From an uncultured Phocaeicola sp. (GTDB taxonomy: Bacteria > Bacteroidota > Bacteroidia > Bacteroidales > Bacteroidaceae): a DNA stretch of 64,000 nucleotides. A program made the translations under genes and the position numbers. The notes beneath the pieces were generated by a model. The model saw only the letters and a program-made list of their open reading frames with translations. It did no database searches and was not told the origin of the DNA. Numbering within the stretch: the stretch's first letter is position 1; every line of letters begins with the position of its first letter. Shown one piece after another: positions 52,598 through 59,402 of this stretch. The DNA lies in assembly GCA_948579315.1 (NCBI GenBank), contig CAPAOL010000005.1:1-64000 (forward strand), in the 5' to 3' direction.

Positions 52598-52761
52598 GAA
52601 TAAGTGGCGGAATTGGAAGACGCTTAGTTTCTGTGGTAAAAATGCACGAATAGCATCACGAGTCAGGTAATCATGCTATTAACACTTGACATACGTACAA
52701 ACGGAAGCAGAAACGAAAATCCTGATTGCAACAGTTCCCGGTTCGAGTCCGGGCTTATTCT
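52598..52761 (+). ncRNA. tRNA-like element with an enlarged anticodon arm
   Basis: 164 nt. A perfect 7-bp acceptor stem (GAATAAG 52598-52604 / CTTATTC 52754-52760), a Leu-type D arm (TGGCGGAATTGGAAGACGC, 52605-52623) and a canonical T arm (CCCGG-TTCGAGT-CCGGG, 52737-52753). In place of a normal anticodon arm there is a long stem (GTTTCTG 52627-52633 / CAGAAAC 52708-52714) capped by about 74 nt with an 8-bp hairpin (52649-52656 / 52673-52680). No encoded CCA and no safe anticodon. Possibly a class II tRNA with an insert, or a tRNA mimic. Confidence 0.55.
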
Positions 52762-52776
52762 CATAAATCAATCATT

Positions 52777-52944
52777 ATGAAAGTTGAAATTCCCGACTAT
52801 TTCCTAAAATCCTTTATCCGACATTTTGAAAGGATAACCGAGAATTGTAAAGCTTCACCTTCTGACATCAAGACCAGTGAAGCACTAAGGCTTGGAAAGA
52901 AAGATGTAATTAAGCTCAAAAGATTTATAAACAAAAAAGTATAA
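52777..52944 (+). CDS. Small phage protein
   Basis: 55 residues (MKVEIPDYFLKSFIRHFERI; DIKTSEALRLGKKDVIKLKR). Basic and helical; a possible DNA-binding or adaptor peptide, unrecognised. It follows the tRNA-like element and is 3 bp from the resolvase gene. Confidence 0.55.
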   Translation: MKVEIPDYFLKSFIRHFERITENCKASPSDIKTSEALRLGKKDVIKLKRFINKKV

Positions 52945-52947
52945 TTT

Positions 52948-53403
52948 ATGAAACGAAGGATCATAGGTATAGATGTTGGCAAAAACGGTGGTATTGTAGT
53001 GTACGACACCGAGAATAACAAATTATTGGAGTGTATCAAAATGCCACCAACTCCCAAAGACTTATTAGATTTTCTCTCCATATACAAAGAAAATAGCGTT
53101 TGTTATTTGGAACGAGTGAATGGCATGACCGGACAAAGTGCTTCTGCCTCTTTTGTTTTTGGAGAAGGTTACGGACAGCTGACTATGGGATTGATAGCTT
53201 GTGGGATTCCGACAGTAACAGTATCTCCACAAACTTGGCAAAAAACTATAGGATTACGAAATACAGACAAATTGGGTAAGACAGAATGGAAAAACATCTT
53301 AAAGAAGAAAGCCCAACAGCTGTTCCCGTATGCAAAAGTTACATTGGCAACTTCGGATGCCTTACTAATATGTGAATATGGTAGAATTAAAGAAAAGGAA
53401 TAA
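52948..53403 (+). CDS. RuvC-like Holliday junction resolvase
   Basis: 151 residues. The RNase H fold is marked by RRIIGIDVGKNGGIVVYD (first Asp), an acidic residue in CYLERVNGM, TVSPQTWQKTIGLRNTDKLG, and the C-terminal Asp in TLATSDALLICEYGR. This four-acid layout is that of phage RuvC-type resolvases, which cut recombination and replication junctions before packaging. Its stop overlaps the next ATG by one base. Confidence 0.85.
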   Translation: MKRRIIGIDVGKNGGIVVYDTENNKLLECIKMPPTPKDLLDFLSIYKENSVCYLERVNGMTGQSASASFVFGEGYGQLTMGLIACGIPTVTVSPQTWQKTIGLRNTDKLGKTEWKNILKKKAQQLFPYAKVTLATSDALLICEYGRIKEKE

Positions 53404-53677
53404 TGGAAAAATTAAAAAAATGTAGCAAATGTGGCCGGGAACTTCCGGTCAGTGAGTTCTGGAAAAATGCTTCAACCGAAGATGGATTGCAGACATATTG
53501 TAAAGAGTGCGGTAATGTTTATGCCAAAAACCGTAAGAAAACTCCGGGGGGGGGAATTTGAAGAAAATATATTCCAATCCTGAATTGGCAAGATTTTCTC
53601 CACGGGAACTTATCGCAGAATTGAAAGCACGTGGATATACCGGAGAATTGAAATACACCCAAACAATATCATTATAA
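53403..53677 (+). pseudogene. Zinc-ribbon phage gene out of frame at a G9 tract
   Basis: It starts KLKKCSKCGRELPVSEFWKN, with a second CxxC in YCKECGN, a C4 zinc ribbon. At 53546-53554 nine G shift translation to P-G-G-G-I-stop (53559). With ten or seven G the frame would continue NLKKIYSNPELARFSPRELI, then AELKARGYTGELKYTQTISL, and stop at 53677, one base before the next ATG. So it is either phase-variable or broken at this tract. Full length would be about 91 residues. Confidence 0.7.
53546..53554 (+). repeat. G9 tract followed by AATTT, frame-breaking
   Basis: Its length decides whether the zinc-ribbon gene is read to full length. Confidence 0.9.
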
Positions 53678-54214
53678 ATGGAAAAGTTACGTCTATTGGT
53701 TACAACCAAATGTCCGAACAAATGTCCTATGTGTTGTAACAACTCATGGGATTTTTCAAAATTACCAGTTGTTGAGCACTTTAATTACAAAGAGATCATG
53801 ATAACTGGTGGAGAACCACTTTTGTTTCCTGAAAAACTGGCAAATTTGGCTGAAAGTATCAAAACCGTTCAAAAATTGGCCTATGGCAATAAAGGAAAAT
53901 TATTTCTATATACGGCACTGGCTGATATGCTCCCCAATTATATCAGATACTTCGATGGAGTTGTTTACACTCCACATTCTGTTAATGATGTTCATAGTTT
54001 ATTGGAGGCCAATAATTTTTTGTTGGATTACAAAGATGAACTTATGGAAAGTAAATCTCTTCGGCTCAATCTTTTTCCTGATATTAAAAAGCATATTCCT
54101 GACAACACAGACCTTTCGTTATGGAAAGTAAAAGATATGCAATGGATCAAAGATTGCCCGGTTCCAGCTGATGAAGAGTTCAAAAGAGTAGCTGAATTAT
54201 GGGAGGTGGAATGA
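53678..54214 (+). CDS. Phage radical SAM protein
   Basis: 178 residues. The motif TTKCPNKCPMCCNNSWDF gives C-x3-C-x2-C near 12-19, and IMITGGEPLLFPEKL (near 46) the GGE SAM-binding motif. It is short, like QueE/activase-type enzymes without a SPASM extension. Substrate unknown; nucleotide or base modification is a reasonable guess for a phage, since a PAPS-reductase-like gene and methyltransferases lie nearby. Confidence 0.8.
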   Translation: MEKLRLLVTTKCPNKCPMCCNNSWDFSKLPVVEHFNYKEIMITGGEPLLFPEKLANLAESIKTVQKLAYGNKGKLFLYTALADMLPNYIRYFDGVVYTPHSVNDVHSLLEANNFLLDYKDELMESKSLRLNLFPDIKKHIPDNTDLSLWKVKDMQWIKDCPVPADEEFKRVAELWEVE

Positions 54215-54485
54215 TGAAAGATGTAATTACCCCCCCCATACACAACATCTCTATCCTTATCGCTGGTCTTTAGAAGATGCTGTTTTTACTAAAGATAAGG
54301 GAAAGGTATTTTCTTGTTTTGCATGTGGCGGTGGCTCTACTATGGGTTACAAAATAGCAGGTTACGATGTTATTGGTTATCTAAATTATAAATCAAATGA
54401 AATCAGAAGAATTAGCAGCCCAATGGTGTCGGGATCATCCCGATGCAACATTGGAACAAGCATTCATGGCCGGATTAGGCCATAA
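54211..54485 (+). pseudogene. 5' stub of a DNA cytosine-5 methyltransferase, out of frame at a C8 tract
   Basis: ATGATGAAAGATGTAATTAC leads into eight C (54230-54237), and translation ends 11 codons later. With nine or six C the frame reads YPYRWSLEDAVFTKDKGKVF and SCFACGGGSTMGYKIAGYDV, which is motif I of C5-methyltransferases (F-x-C-G-G-G-S-x-x-G-x-x-x-A-G). Similarity ends near 54380; the catalytic PC motif and target domain are gone, and the gene at 54397 begins within the remnant. Confidence 0.65.
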
Positions 54486-54816
54486 GATGAATATGAATAA
54501 GGATTCTCTTTCTGCAAGGAAAGACAAATTCAGAAGTGAAGTCCTCATGTATAGAGGAAAATATCCTGATGATATGTTGAAGGACTTTTTTGAGTATTGG
54601 ACTGAATGCGGAGGCCGGAAAATGCGCTTTGAGAAGGAACGTATATTTGAAGTTTCCAAACGTTTAGTCAGATGGTCTAATAATGATTTTAACAAGTATG
54701 GAAAACAACTTAATTCAAGTCAACAGCAATCTCCCGGCAACCGAAAAGAAAGCGTTGAAAGACTTGCTGACCTTGCAAGCGGAGTATTACAAGGGATTGC
54801 ACGTAAGTTCGATTAA
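54397..54816 (+). CDS. Phage protein of unknown function
   Basis: 139 residues (MKSEELAAQWCRDHPDATLE; KFRSEVLMYRGKYPDDMLKD; FFEYWTECGGRKMRFEKERI). W-T-E-x-x-x-x-x-x-K-M-R-x-E-x resembles replication-accessory proteins of Bacteroides phages, but the family is not certain. The last 119 bp overlap the next gene in another frame, an unusually long overlap. Confidence 0.6.
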   Translation: MKSEELAAQWCRDHPDATLEQAFMAGLGHKMNMNKDSLSARKDKFRSEVLMYRGKYPDDMLKDFFEYWTECGGRKMRFEKERIFEVSKRLVRWSNNDFNKYGKQLNSSQQQSPGNRKESVERLADLASGVLQGIARKFD

Positions 54817-55366
54817 AGAAGCTGTTCTCAACACTCCTAACCTACCACTCTCTGTTATAAGAAAAGAAATCACATTGGCTGGCGCAAGAGCCATACTGGT
54901 AATTGCGATTAACGAGCTTGTGTCTTTTTTCAATGTTGGAAAAACGATGAATGATGTTCAAGTGGCACTTACCGCTGATCTAATAATAGACAGATTCTAT
55001 TATCTCAAATTGGAGGAAATCAAATTGTGTTTCCGTAATGCTATGGCTTCCGGTAAGATTTACGATAGACTGGACGGTAATATCATTCTCGGCTGGTTAA
55101 ATGAATACGATGCACAGCGTGATGAAATTGTTTCTTCTCTTTCAATTAATGAAGCCCATGAACAAAATAATAACAGCACTGGAATGTTCTACGGAGAATA
55201 TATCAAACATCTAACTGAAAGATCGGAAAATGGAGATGAAGAAGCCAAAGAATTATTGGAATCCCATCAATCATTCATACAAAGGATGAAATCAAATGAT
55301 AAAGAAGCCGCTTTCAAAAAATGGAAAGAAGAATATTATGGAAGAACTAAGAAACAAACTACTTGA
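54698..55366 (+). CDS. DUF6633-like phage protein
   Basis: 222 residues, all-helical (VIRKEITLAGARAILVIAIN; MNDVQVALTADLIIDRFYYL; LEEIKLCFRNAMASGKIYDR; GNIILGWLNEYDAQRDEI). The E-I-K-x-C-F-x-x-A-x-x-G pattern is shared with hypothetical proteins next to replication genes in Bacteroides phages, which suggests a role in replication initiation or helicase loading. That function is inferred. Confidence 0.55.
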   Translation: MENNLIQVNSNLPATEKKALKDLLTLQAEYYKGLHVSSIKEAVLNTPNLPLSVIRKEITLAGARAILVIAINELVSFFNVGKTMNDVQVALTADLIIDRFYYLKLEEIKLCFRNAMASGKIYDRLDGNIILGWLNEYDAQRDEIVSSLSINEAHEQNNNSTGMFYGEYIKHLTERSENGDEEAKELLESHQSFIQRMKSNDKEAAFKKWKEEYYGRTKKQTT

Positions 55367-56048
55367 CTGGGCAAAACAATTTGAAACACCTGATTTTATA
55401 AAAGATGATCCTATATTCTTCCCACATAAGTACAGTGATAAAAAGGACATAGAAATCAGTGCCTTTCTTACTTCATGGATAGCTTTCGGGAATCGCAAAC
55501 TGATAATGCAACAAGCGGAAATTTTGGATAATCTAATGGGTAATTCTCCTTACGCCTTCATTATGAACAAAGTATGGGAACAATACAAAGAAAATACAAA
55601 TACCTTCTACCGTATGTTCACCTACCATGACTTTTTCTGCATTTGCCAGCGGTTGTACAACATATATCAGGAATGGGATGATTTGGAAGTCTTTTATGAG
55701 GGTTACAATAATGTTATCCGTGAAATACAAACAGATTTTGGTGGCGTAAAAGGTATTCCAAAATTGGAGCGTGATTCTCCATGCAAGCGTATTTGTTTGT
55801 TTCTACGGTGGGTAGTACGAAAATCACCGGTAGATTTAGGTATTTGGAATATTATTCACCCGACAGAATTATACATACCATTGGATGCACATGTTGCAAA
55901 AATGGCACACCAGCTTGGGATAACAACACGCAAAACAGAGGACTGGAAAATGGTTCAACAAGTAACCAATTACATGAAAACAATTTTCCCGGATGATCCG
56001 TGCCGGGGAGATTTTGCATTATTCGGATATAGTATTAACAATAAATAA
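55338..56048 (+). CDS. TIGR02757/DUF2400 family protein
   Basis: 236 residues. ISAFLTSWIAFGNRKLIMQQ, SPCKRICLFLRWVVRKSPVD and PTELYIPLDAHVAKMAHQLG are the TIGR02757 landmarks. The fold is thought to be related to HhH-GPD DNA glycosylases, with Asp in P-L-D-A-H at the equivalent catalytic position. A DNA repair or base-excision role is inferred. The gene overlaps the previous one by 29 bp. Confidence 0.85.
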   Translation: MEELRNKLLDWAKQFETPDFIKDDPIFFPHKYSDKKDIEISAFLTSWIAFGNRKLIMQQAEILDNLMGNSPYAFIMNKVWEQYKENTNTFYRMFTYHDFFCICQRLYNIYQEWDDLEVFYEGYNNVIREIQTDFGGVKGIPKLERDSPCKRICLFLRWVVRKSPVDLGIWNIIHPTELYIPLDAHVAKMAHQLGITTRKTEDWKMVQQVTNYMKTIFPDDPCRGDFALFGYSINNK

Positions 56049-56056
56049 TTTACATT

Positions 56057-56641
56057 ATGTCAGAACTTAAAATTACACAAGAAAAGGTTACAGCCGCTTT
56101 TAGTGAAGCAAACGACTGTCCTAAAGCAATTAGTATTCTAACAGCTTTATTCGGAAAGCAAAAGCCGGATTATACAGATTATCACAATATCAAAACCTAC
56201 GAAGATGCTTGTGAAGCAATAGGTGTAAAACCTATTGTTCGCCTACTTGTTGAAGATGAAGACGGACACAAAGAAGAAGTGGCTGATATTGCACACCTCG
56301 CCTACATCAAACTATGCACAATTGCTCGTGCATTGAACAACGATCCTAATTTTCCACGATTTACTAAAGATGAATACCGTTATACGCCGTGGTTTTATCT
56401 TTATAATCAGAAAGAAATTGATGAAATGGACGAAGAGGATCGTAATCGGCTGGTTCTTTGGGGCGGTCATGCGTCTTACGGTGCGTCTTGCGGCCTCGCT
56501 TTTGCGTACTCGAGTCACGGTTGGTCGGACTCGTATGCGTATATCGGCTGTCGCCTTGCTGTAAAATCAAGTGAAATCGCAATTTACTTTGGAGAACAAT
56601 TCAAAGAATTGTGGAAAGACTTTCTGATTGGAAAAAAGTAA
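56057..56641 (+). CDS. Phage protein with DGR-type variable-region signature
   Basis: 194 residues. Residues 45-130 (NIKTYEDACEAIGVKPIVRL; AHLAYIKLCTIARALNND; DEYRYTPWFYLYNQKEID) match a widespread Bacteroides/phage family. Residues 135-167 (GGHASYGASCGLAFAYSSHG; WSDSYAYIGCRLAVKS) form a C-type-lectin-like end in which fixed Gly/Ala/Ser/Trp alternate with residues encoded by NNY codons, as in the variable repeats of diversity-generating retroelements. No reverse transcriptase or template repeat is in the window. Confidence 0.7.
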   Translation: MSELKITQEKVTAAFSEANDCPKAISILTALFGKQKPDYTDYHNIKTYEDACEAIGVKPIVRLLVEDEDGHKEEVADIAHLAYIKLCTIARALNNDPNFPRFTKDEYRYTPWFYLYNQKEIDEMDEEDRNRLVLWGGHASYGASCGLAFAYSSHGWSDSYAYIGCRLAVKSSEIAIYFGEQFKELWKDFLIGKK

Positions 56642-56652
56642 TCACACTGGGG

Positions 56653-56676
56653 AGGCCGCATTAAAGCGGCCTTTTC
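56653..56676 (+). terminator. Rho-independent terminator
   Basis: GGCCGC (56654-56659), an ATTAAA loop, then GCGGCC (56666-56671) and TTTTCC. Confidence 0.75.
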
Positions 56677-56692
56677 CATACCTTTTAAATCT

Positions 56693-56884
56693 ATGACTCC
56701 AAAAGAATTTTTCGACAAAGTGGTGGAAATGCGCCGTTGCCAAAAAGAATATTTTAAAAATAAGAGACAGATAGATTTACGAATAAGTAAACAAATTGAG
56801 CGTGAAGTAGATGAAGAAATCGAACGTGTTCAAAAAAATCCTTCACAACAAACAGAATCCGCAACTCTTTTAGACTATGGTTAA
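56693..56884 (+). CDS. Small charged phage protein
   Basis: 63 residues (MTPKEFFDKVVEMRRCQKEY; KRQIDLRISKQIEREVDEEI), helical and likely coiled. No family recognised. It begins after the terminator and runs into the ASCH gene. Confidence 0.55.
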   Translation: MTPKEFFDKVVEMRRCQKEYFKNKRQIDLRISKQIEREVDEEIERVQKNPSQQTESATLLDYG

Positions 56885-56885
56885 T

Positions 56886-57293
56886 ATGAAAATCCTTGAC
56901 CTGCCATTAAAAGCAAAATGGTATGAAATGATCGAATCTGGAAATAAGAAAGAAGAATACAGAGAGATCAAGAAATACTGGATCGGAAGATTAGCAAAAT
57001 GTGGAGGTCACAATTCCTATGAAAAGACAGGTTTCTACTGTAAGAAAGCTATTTGTTTTTCTTGTATTACACGTGGAAACGGCTTTCATCCCAAAGAATA
57101 CACTCATGTTCGCTTCCGTTTTGGCTACACCAAACGGACAATGCTTTTTGAACTTGAATCTATAACCATCGGAGTTGGTAACACCAATTGGGGAGCGCCT
57201 GACAATGAATATGTATTTATACTTAAACTGGGAAAATGTATCAAAAAAAATGAAAGTAAGGACTCAACAGAATTTCAACCAAAAAACTCATGA
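56886..57293 (+). CDS. ASCH domain protein
   Basis: 135 residues. MKILDLPLKAKWYEMIESGN, KKEEYREIKKYW and YTHVRFRFGYTKRTMLFELE follow the ASCH/PUA-like pattern (G-x-K-x-x-E-x-R near the start). ASCH domains bind or process RNA; one activity known in the superfamily is N4-acetylcytidine amidohydrolase. An ATG at 56877 overlapping the previous gene is an alternative start. The last 44 bp overlap the next gene. Confidence 0.72.
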   Translation: MKILDLPLKAKWYEMIESGNKKEEYREIKKYWIGRLAKCGGHNSYEKTGFYCKKAICFSCITRGNGFHPKEYTHVRFRFGYTKRTMLFELESITIGVGNTNWGAPDNEYVFILKLGKCIKKNESKDSTEFQPKNS

Positions 57294-57504
57294 AACAGTA
57301 TTCGGTATCAGCATCATGCCTGACGGTGGCAGAAGATATTGCAAATATCCAATAGGCCACCAAGAATACAAAGACTATGCCCAAGCACACCAAGCTATGA
57401 AAGATGTACAAAAGATATTGGATAATGGAGGTCGATTAGTATATTCTCCCAAAGGTAGTGCCGGGATTAATAAACATGAATATGTGAAAATTGAAATGAT
57501 ATAA
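57250..57504 (+). CDS. Small phage protein
   Basis: 84 residues (MKVRTQQNFNQKTHETVFGI; MPDGGRRYCKYPIGHQEYKD; VQKILDNGGRLVYSPKGSAG). No family recognised. Starts inside the ASCH gene in another frame and ends 2 bp before the PAPS-reductase-like gene. Confidence 0.55.
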   Translation: MKVRTQQNFNQKTHETVFGISIMPDGGRRYCKYPIGHQEYKDYAQAHQAMKDVQKILDNGGRLVYSPKGSAGINKHEYVKIEMI

Positions 57505-57506
57505 AA

Positions 57507-58358
57507 ATGAAAATATTAGTAAGTTTTTCAGGTGGTAAGGATTCACAAGCATGTTTGATCCAAGCCTTCAAACAATATGGGGGGGGGAATTTAACCGCTG
57601 TGTTTTGTGACACCGGTTGGGAACACCCTGACACATATAAACATGTGAATGATGTTTGTCTGCAAATGGGTGTAAGACTTATAACTCTCAAATCAAAATA
57701 TGATTTTGTGTCTTTGGCAGCTCATAAGAAAAGATTTCCTTCCACGAATGCACGATTTTGTACCAGTGAACTAAAAATGAAGCCAATGATTGATTATGTA
57801 CTTTCTTTGAAAGAAAGCTGCATTATCATACAAGGTATCAGAGCCGGAGAAAGTACAGCACGTGCGGCAATGGAAGAGGAATGTATGTATTTCAAATCGT
57901 ATTTCCAACCTAATAAGAAAGGAAGAAATGAAAACTATCGAAGTAAGGATGTCAAAGAATGGTGTTCCCAATATGACGCTTCTGTTCTAAGACCGATCTT
58001 CAAATGGAGTGCACAGCAAGTTATAGATTGCATACTGGATGCAGGGCAGAAACCGAATCCATTGTATTATCGTGGATTCTCACGTGTTGGATGTTTCCCG
58101 TGTATCATGTGTCGGCACAAAGAAATCGAACTCATAGCCAAAAATGATCCTAAAATGTGCCAACGCCTAATTCAAGCAGAGAAAAGCGTAGGACATTCCT
58201 TCTTTCCTCCATTATACATACCTCAAAGATTCTGTAAAAACAAACAATATCCTTATGTAGAGGAAGTTTTGGAGTACGTTAAAGAACATACCCCTGATAT
58301 GTTCGAGCCGGAAGGTGGATATGCCTGCATGAGTCTGTTTCATGGACTATGCGAGTAA
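57507..58358 (+). CDS. PAPS reductase/ATP-pyrophosphatase-like phage protein
   Basis: 283 residues. MKILVSFSGGKDSQACLIQA has the PP-loop SGGKDS, and AVFCDTGWEHPDTYKHVNDV and GIRAGESTARA match the PAPS-reductase-like family. Cys in RFCTSELKMKP, and C-x2-C-x2-C in GCFPCIMCRHKEIEL, could bind an Fe-S cluster. Relatives include DndC-type sulfur-transfer proteins; here DNA or tRNA thiolation is possible but unproven. Codons 25-27 lie in a G9 tract (57579-57587) that is in frame. Confidence 0.8.
   Translation: MKILVSFSGGKDSQACLIQAFKQYGGGNLTAVFCDTGWEHPDTYKHVNDVCLQMGVRLITLKSKYDFVSLAAHKKRFPSTNARFCTSELKMKPMIDYVLSLKESCIIIQGIRAGESTARAAMEEECMYFKSYFQPNKKGRNENYRSKDVKEWCSQYDASVLRPIFKWSAQQVIDCILDAGQKPNPLYYRGFSRVGCFPCIMCRHKEIELIAKNDPKMCQRLIQAEKSVGHSFFPPLYIPQRFCKNKQYPYVEEVLEYVKEHTPDMFEPEGGYACMSLFHGLCE
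57579..57587 (+). repeat. G9 tract followed by AATTT
   Basis: Encodes G-G-G in the PP-loop protein. A change of one G would truncate it near residue 30. Confidence 0.88.
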
Positions 58359-58378
58359 ATAAAAATGGAATGAACATT

Positions 58379-58582
58379 ATGATACGAGATCCTTACTATT
58401 TGGCGAAAACGGTCTTAGGTTCATACAACTTGTATATCCTCAAAGATCCTTTCGAATCTTGGCATTATTCGTGTGTTGGTACATTCAATACTAAAGATGA
58501 AGCTATAGATTATTATCATAAGTTGAAAGAAGAAGAGAAAATGATTTCAAGAATGCACATGAAATTAATAATAACAGAATAG
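58379..58582 (+). CDS. Small phage protein
   Basis: 67 residues (MIRDPYYLAKTVLGSYNLYI; FESWHYSCVGTFNTKDEAID; YYHKLKEEEKMISRMHM). The middle resembles short DUF-type proteins with a Y-x-x-G-T-F-x-T-x-x-E-A motif. Unrecognised. An alternative start at 58349 would overlap the previous gene. Confidence 0.5.
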   Translation: MIRDPYYLAKTVLGSYNLYILKDPFESWHYSCVGTFNTKDEAIDYYHKLKEEEKMISRMHMKLIITE

Positions 58583-58596
58583 AAAGGATATAAATA

Positions 58597-58635
58597 ATGC
58601 CGATAAGCGAAGTATATAACATGGACTGTAAGTAA
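58597..58635 (+). pseudogene. 5' stub of an N4/N6 DNA methyltransferase
   Basis: Twelve codons, MPISEVYNMDCK, then TAA. The stretch ISEVYNMDC is the usual opening of beta-class N4/N6 methyltransferases (I-x-x-V-Y-N-x-D-C-M-E-x-M...), where a D-P-P-Y motif follows in whole genes. Everything downstream is lost. The short length makes this an interpretation. Confidence 0.4.
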
Positions 58636-58638
58636 TAC

Positions 58639-59130
58639 ATGAATACATCTTTTGAACGATCTGCAAACGCTTCCGATGAATGGTACACACCACGAGAAAT
58701 CATTGAAGCATTAGGTGAATTTGACCTTGATCCATGTGCTCCCATGCACCCTCTTTGGCCTACTGCAAAAATCATGTACAACAAGCAGGACAATGGTCTT
58801 ATACAAAATTGGGGGGGGCGAATTTGGCTTAACCCTCCGTACTCCAAACCGCTTATGTGGCAGTTTGTAGAGAAATTGGCAGAACACGGCAACGGTATAG
58901 CACTACTTTTTAACCGGTGTGACAGCAATAAGTTTCAAGACATCATCTTCACGAAAGCAACCGGTATGATGTTTTTGAGGAATCGAATAAAATTCTTCCG
59001 TCCCGATGGAACACGTGGGGACAGCCCCGGTTGCGGTAGTGTTCTTATTGCATTTGGCCGGGAAAATGCCGAAATTTTAAGGAATTGCTCTTTACAAGGC
59101 AAATATGTTGAACTTAACAATGATAAATGA
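58639..59130 (+). CDS. Phage DNA N6-adenine methyltransferase (Dam-type)
   Basis: 163 residues. SDEWYTPREIIEALGEFDLD with PCAP is the start of phage Dam proteins, and GGRIWLNPPYSKPLMWQF carries the catalytic N-P-P-Y. ATGMMFLRNRIKFFRPDGTR and GCGSVLIAFG complete the family. It methylates adenine, probably to protect phage DNA. The codons before RIWL are in a G8 tract (58811-58818). Confidence 0.88.
   Translation: MNTSFERSANASDEWYTPREIIEALGEFDLDPCAPMHPLWPTAKIMYNKQDNGLIQNWGGRIWLNPPYSKPLMWQFVEKLAEHGNGIALLFNRCDSNKFQDIIFTKATGMMFLRNRIKFFRPDGTRGDSPGCGSVLIAFGRENAEILRNCSLQGKYVELNNDK
58811..58818 (+). repeat. G8 tract followed by CGAATTT
   Basis: In frame in the Dam gene, 10 codons before its catalytic motif. 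Confidence 0.88.
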
Positions 59131-59402
59131 TGAAAATCTTATATTTATTCATGCTCATTGCCGGTCTTCTGTGGATCGGTGATTTCTCTATCACTTTAAA
59201 ACCCTTTTCTGTATCTTTACCATGCTGGTATAAATCCGTTGGCATACTTCTATTTTGGCTGTCAATGACTATATATGTTTTAGGTGAGCATACCAAAGGC
59301 TATAAAGAAGGATTTGATACTGGGATTAAACAGTGCATTAAGATACTTGATAGAAATTGCCACTCTAAAGAAATAAATAATGATGAAACAGTACAGAATT
59401 AA
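59127..59402 (+). CDS. Small membrane protein
   Basis: 91 residues. Two hydrophobic helices (ILYLFMLIAGLLWIGDFSI; SVGILLFWLSMTIYVLGE) and a cytoplasmic tail (GYKEGFDTGIKQCIKI). Overlaps Dam by 4 bp and the next gene by 23 bp. Unrecognised. Confidence 0.6.
   Translation: MMKILYLFMLIAGLLWIGDFSITLKPFSVSLPCWYKSVGILLFWLSMTIYVLGEHTKGYKEGFDTGIKQCIKILDRNCHSKEINNDETVQN

Noticed and set aside
52452..52670. Frame of 72 codons across the tRNA-like leader
   Set aside because: It crosses the CCCGG hairpin region and the tRNA-like acceptor and D arms, and has no protein-like pattern.
56461..56556. Template repeat or reverse transcriptase of a DGR inside the window
   Set aside because: I found no second copy of the fixed bases and no reverse-transcriptase motif (such as YxDD with its neighbours) in any gene here.
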